Assembly (NCBI RefSeq): GCF_013003965.1 | Contig: NZ_CP053069.1 | Span: forward strand, 3,317,419-3,381,418 | Length of the DNA: 64,000 nt | Source: Usitatibacter rugosus | Lineage (GTDB): Bacteria > Pseudomonadota > Gammaproteobacteria > Burkholderiales > Usitatibacteraceae | Reading direction: 5' to 3' | Part shown: in pieces, positions 63,082-64,000 of the stretch | How the letters are laid out: every line of letters starts with the position of its first letter | Numbering within the stretch: the first letter of the stretch is position 1 | Notes under the pieces: model-generated | What the model was told of the DNA's origin: nothing | What the model saw: only the letters and a program-made list of their open reading frames with translations | The model's database searches: none | Made by a program: the position numbers and the translations under genes

Positions 63082-63111
63082 ACCTCGCCGGGCCGCTCCC
63101 ATCTGATCGGG

Positions 63112-64000
63112 ATGGCCACGGCATTCAAGGATTACTACGAGGTCCTGGGCGTCGCCCGGGACGCGAGCGTGGACGACATCAAGAAGTCGTACCGCAAGCT
63201 CGCCCGCAAGTACCACCCGGACGTCTCCAAGGAGCCGGACGCGGATGCGCGCATGAAGGAAGTGAACGAGGCCTACGCGGCGCTCTCGGATCCGGAGAAA
63301 CGCGCGGCCTACGACCAGGTGGGCAGCGGCTACCAGTCGGGGCAGGACTTCCGCCCGCCGCCGGACTGGGACGCCGGCTTCGAGTTCTCGCGCCACGAGT
63401 TCGATCCACGTGAGTCCGCGGACTTCAGCGAGTTCTTCAGCGACCTCTTCGGCCGCATGGGGGGACGCGCCCGGGGGCCGTCGTTCGAAGCGCGCGGCGA
63501 AGACCACGTTGCGAAGGTGATGCTCGACATCACGGACGCGTACACCGGCGCCGAACGGCAGATCTCGCTTCGCTCCCCGCGCGTGGACGACCAGGGTCAC
63601 GCGACGCTGGAGACACGAACCCTCGACGTGAAGATCCCCAAGGGCGTGCACGAGGGCCAGATGATCCGGCTCGCGGGCCAGGGCTCACCGGGGATGGGTG
63701 GGCAGCCGGCCGGTGACTTGCTGCTGGAGGTCCACTTCAATCCGCATCCCCGCTATCGGGTCGCCGGAAGGGATTTGCACGTAACCCTCCCCCTCGCCCC
63801 GTGGGAAGCGGCGATGGGCGCGGTGGTGCCCGTGGAGACTCCGGGCGGCCTGCTCAACGTGCGCGTGCCGGCGGGTGCGCAATCCGGGAAGCAGATGCGG
63901 GTTCGCGGGAAAGGTATTCCGGGCGCCACGCCGGGCGATATCTACCTCGACCTGCAGGTCGTCCTGCCGCCGGCGGACACGGACAAGGCGAAGGAGCTGT
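63112..64000 (+). CDS. cbpA: CbpA-like DnaJ-family co-chaperone (partial)
   Basis: At least 296 residues, cut by the window edge. A J domain occupies residues 1-70 with the HPD triad at 35-37 (KYHPDVSKEPD). A Gly/Phe-containing linker (FFSDLFGRMGGRARG) follows, then the C-terminal peptide-binding domains (GAERQISLRSPRV, VKIPKGVHEGQMIRLAGQGS, TLPLAPWEAAMGAVVPVETP). No Cys-rich zinc domain, so it is CbpA rather than DnaJ. It stimulates DnaK and may bind curved DNA. A CbpM partner would be expected just right of the window. Confidence 0.93.
   Translation, partial: MATAFKDYYEVLGVARDASVDDIKKSYRKLARKYHPDVSKEPDADARMKEVNEAYAALSDPEKRAAYDQVGSGYQSGQDFRPPPDWDAGFEFSRHEFDPRESADFSEFFSDLFGRMGGRARGPSFEARGEDHVAKVMLDITDAYTGAERQISLRSPRVDDQGHATLETRTLDVKIPKGVHEGQMIRLAGQGSPGMGGQPAGDLLLEVHFNPHPRYRVAGRDLHVTLPLAPWEAAMGAVVPVETPGGLLNVRVPAGAQSGKQMRVRGKGIPGATPGDIYLDLQVVLPPADTDKAKEL

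Noticed and set aside
1-64000. CRISPR array, prophage or integrative element
   Set aside because: No regularly spaced direct repeats, integrase, transposase, phage structural gene or tRNA-border duplication was seen; the palindromic repeats are scattered singly between ordinary genes.

Overview
The window comes from a high-GC Gram-negative bacterium, most likely a betaproteobacterium of the Burkholderiales or a neighbouring lineage such as Usitatibacteraceae. Two Bug/TctC-type extracytoplasmic binding proteins, an OpcP-type porin, a TonB-dependent receptor, a NodT-type efflux outer-membrane factor, periplasmic PaoABC and many LysR regulators all point that way. The taxon is inferred from gene content; there is no rRNA or marker gene here. 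No tRNA, rRNA, CRISPR array, integrase or transposase gene was seen. This is chromosomal, mostly metabolic and transport DNA, cut at both ends inside genes.

Layout. 0-6.3 kb: tail of a SnoaL-like gene and an efflux outer-membrane factor, an MFS transporter, LysR/azoreductase, a thioredoxin, and ArsR-YceI. Each unit is separated from the next by long inverted repeats with a GGGTCAGA/TCTGACCC core (family I). 6.3-12.8 kb, mostly minus strand: hsp20-lon behind a sigma32-like promoter, a low-affinity iron permease-like protein, yqgE-MATE, and a GST. 13-15.2 kb: a winged-helix/TPR regulator preceded by three direct repeats 11 bp apart. 15.3-20 kb: a LysR-controlled catabolic operon (RraA-like, CitE-like lyase, Fe-ADH, Bug protein). 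20-23.7 kb: small proteins, a DMT exporter, Ohr and a DEAD-box helicase. 23.8-29.8 kb: a tightly coupled seven-gene operon (GntR regulator, amino-acid ABC importer, two M20 hydrolases). 29.8-33.5 kb: a DedA-rhodanese fusion bracketed by family I repeats, a secreted esterase with two tandem N-terminal domains, and an SH3 protein. 33.5-39 kb: panE-like/enolase-superfamily pair, TonB receptor, BON protein. 39-43 kb: paoABC. 43-45.3 kb: rtcB with a BCS1-like AAA ATPase. 45.3-52 kb: MFS, glycosyltransferase, FMN reductase, START-domain protein, class V aminotransferase, DUF1993, VOC and Lrp genes. 52-57 kb: a second Bug protein, then a periplasmic argininosuccinate-lyase-like enzyme with a porin and a divergent LysR. 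57-64 kb: a secreted metzincin-like protease, HxlR/pirin, DUF2188, enoyl-CoA hydratase, YCII/DGPF protein and the start of cbpA.

How it works together. Much of the window is scavenging of small organic acids and amino-acid derivatives, each set paired with its own regulator, plus protein-quality and redox-stress functions. The most distinctive non-coding signals are: (a) ten family I repeat loci, all between 1.7 and 30.9 kb; (b) two copies of a different complex palindrome of about 100 bp built from GATCC/GGATC units (50.9 and 61.4 kb); (c) two matching TGTCGA-N17-CGAC promoters in front of a START-domain gene and a YCII/DGPF gene, which look like targets of an ECF42-type sigma factor encoded elsewhere; (d) a REP-like palindrome at 45.3 kb with a sister copy inside an MFS coding sequence. 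Stretches of 300 bases or more without a clear gene are 45262-45704 (palindromes, a minus-strand terminator and a possible 40-residue ORF), 61271-61594 (family II repeat, otherwise nothing recognised) and 19978-20278 (one small ORF).
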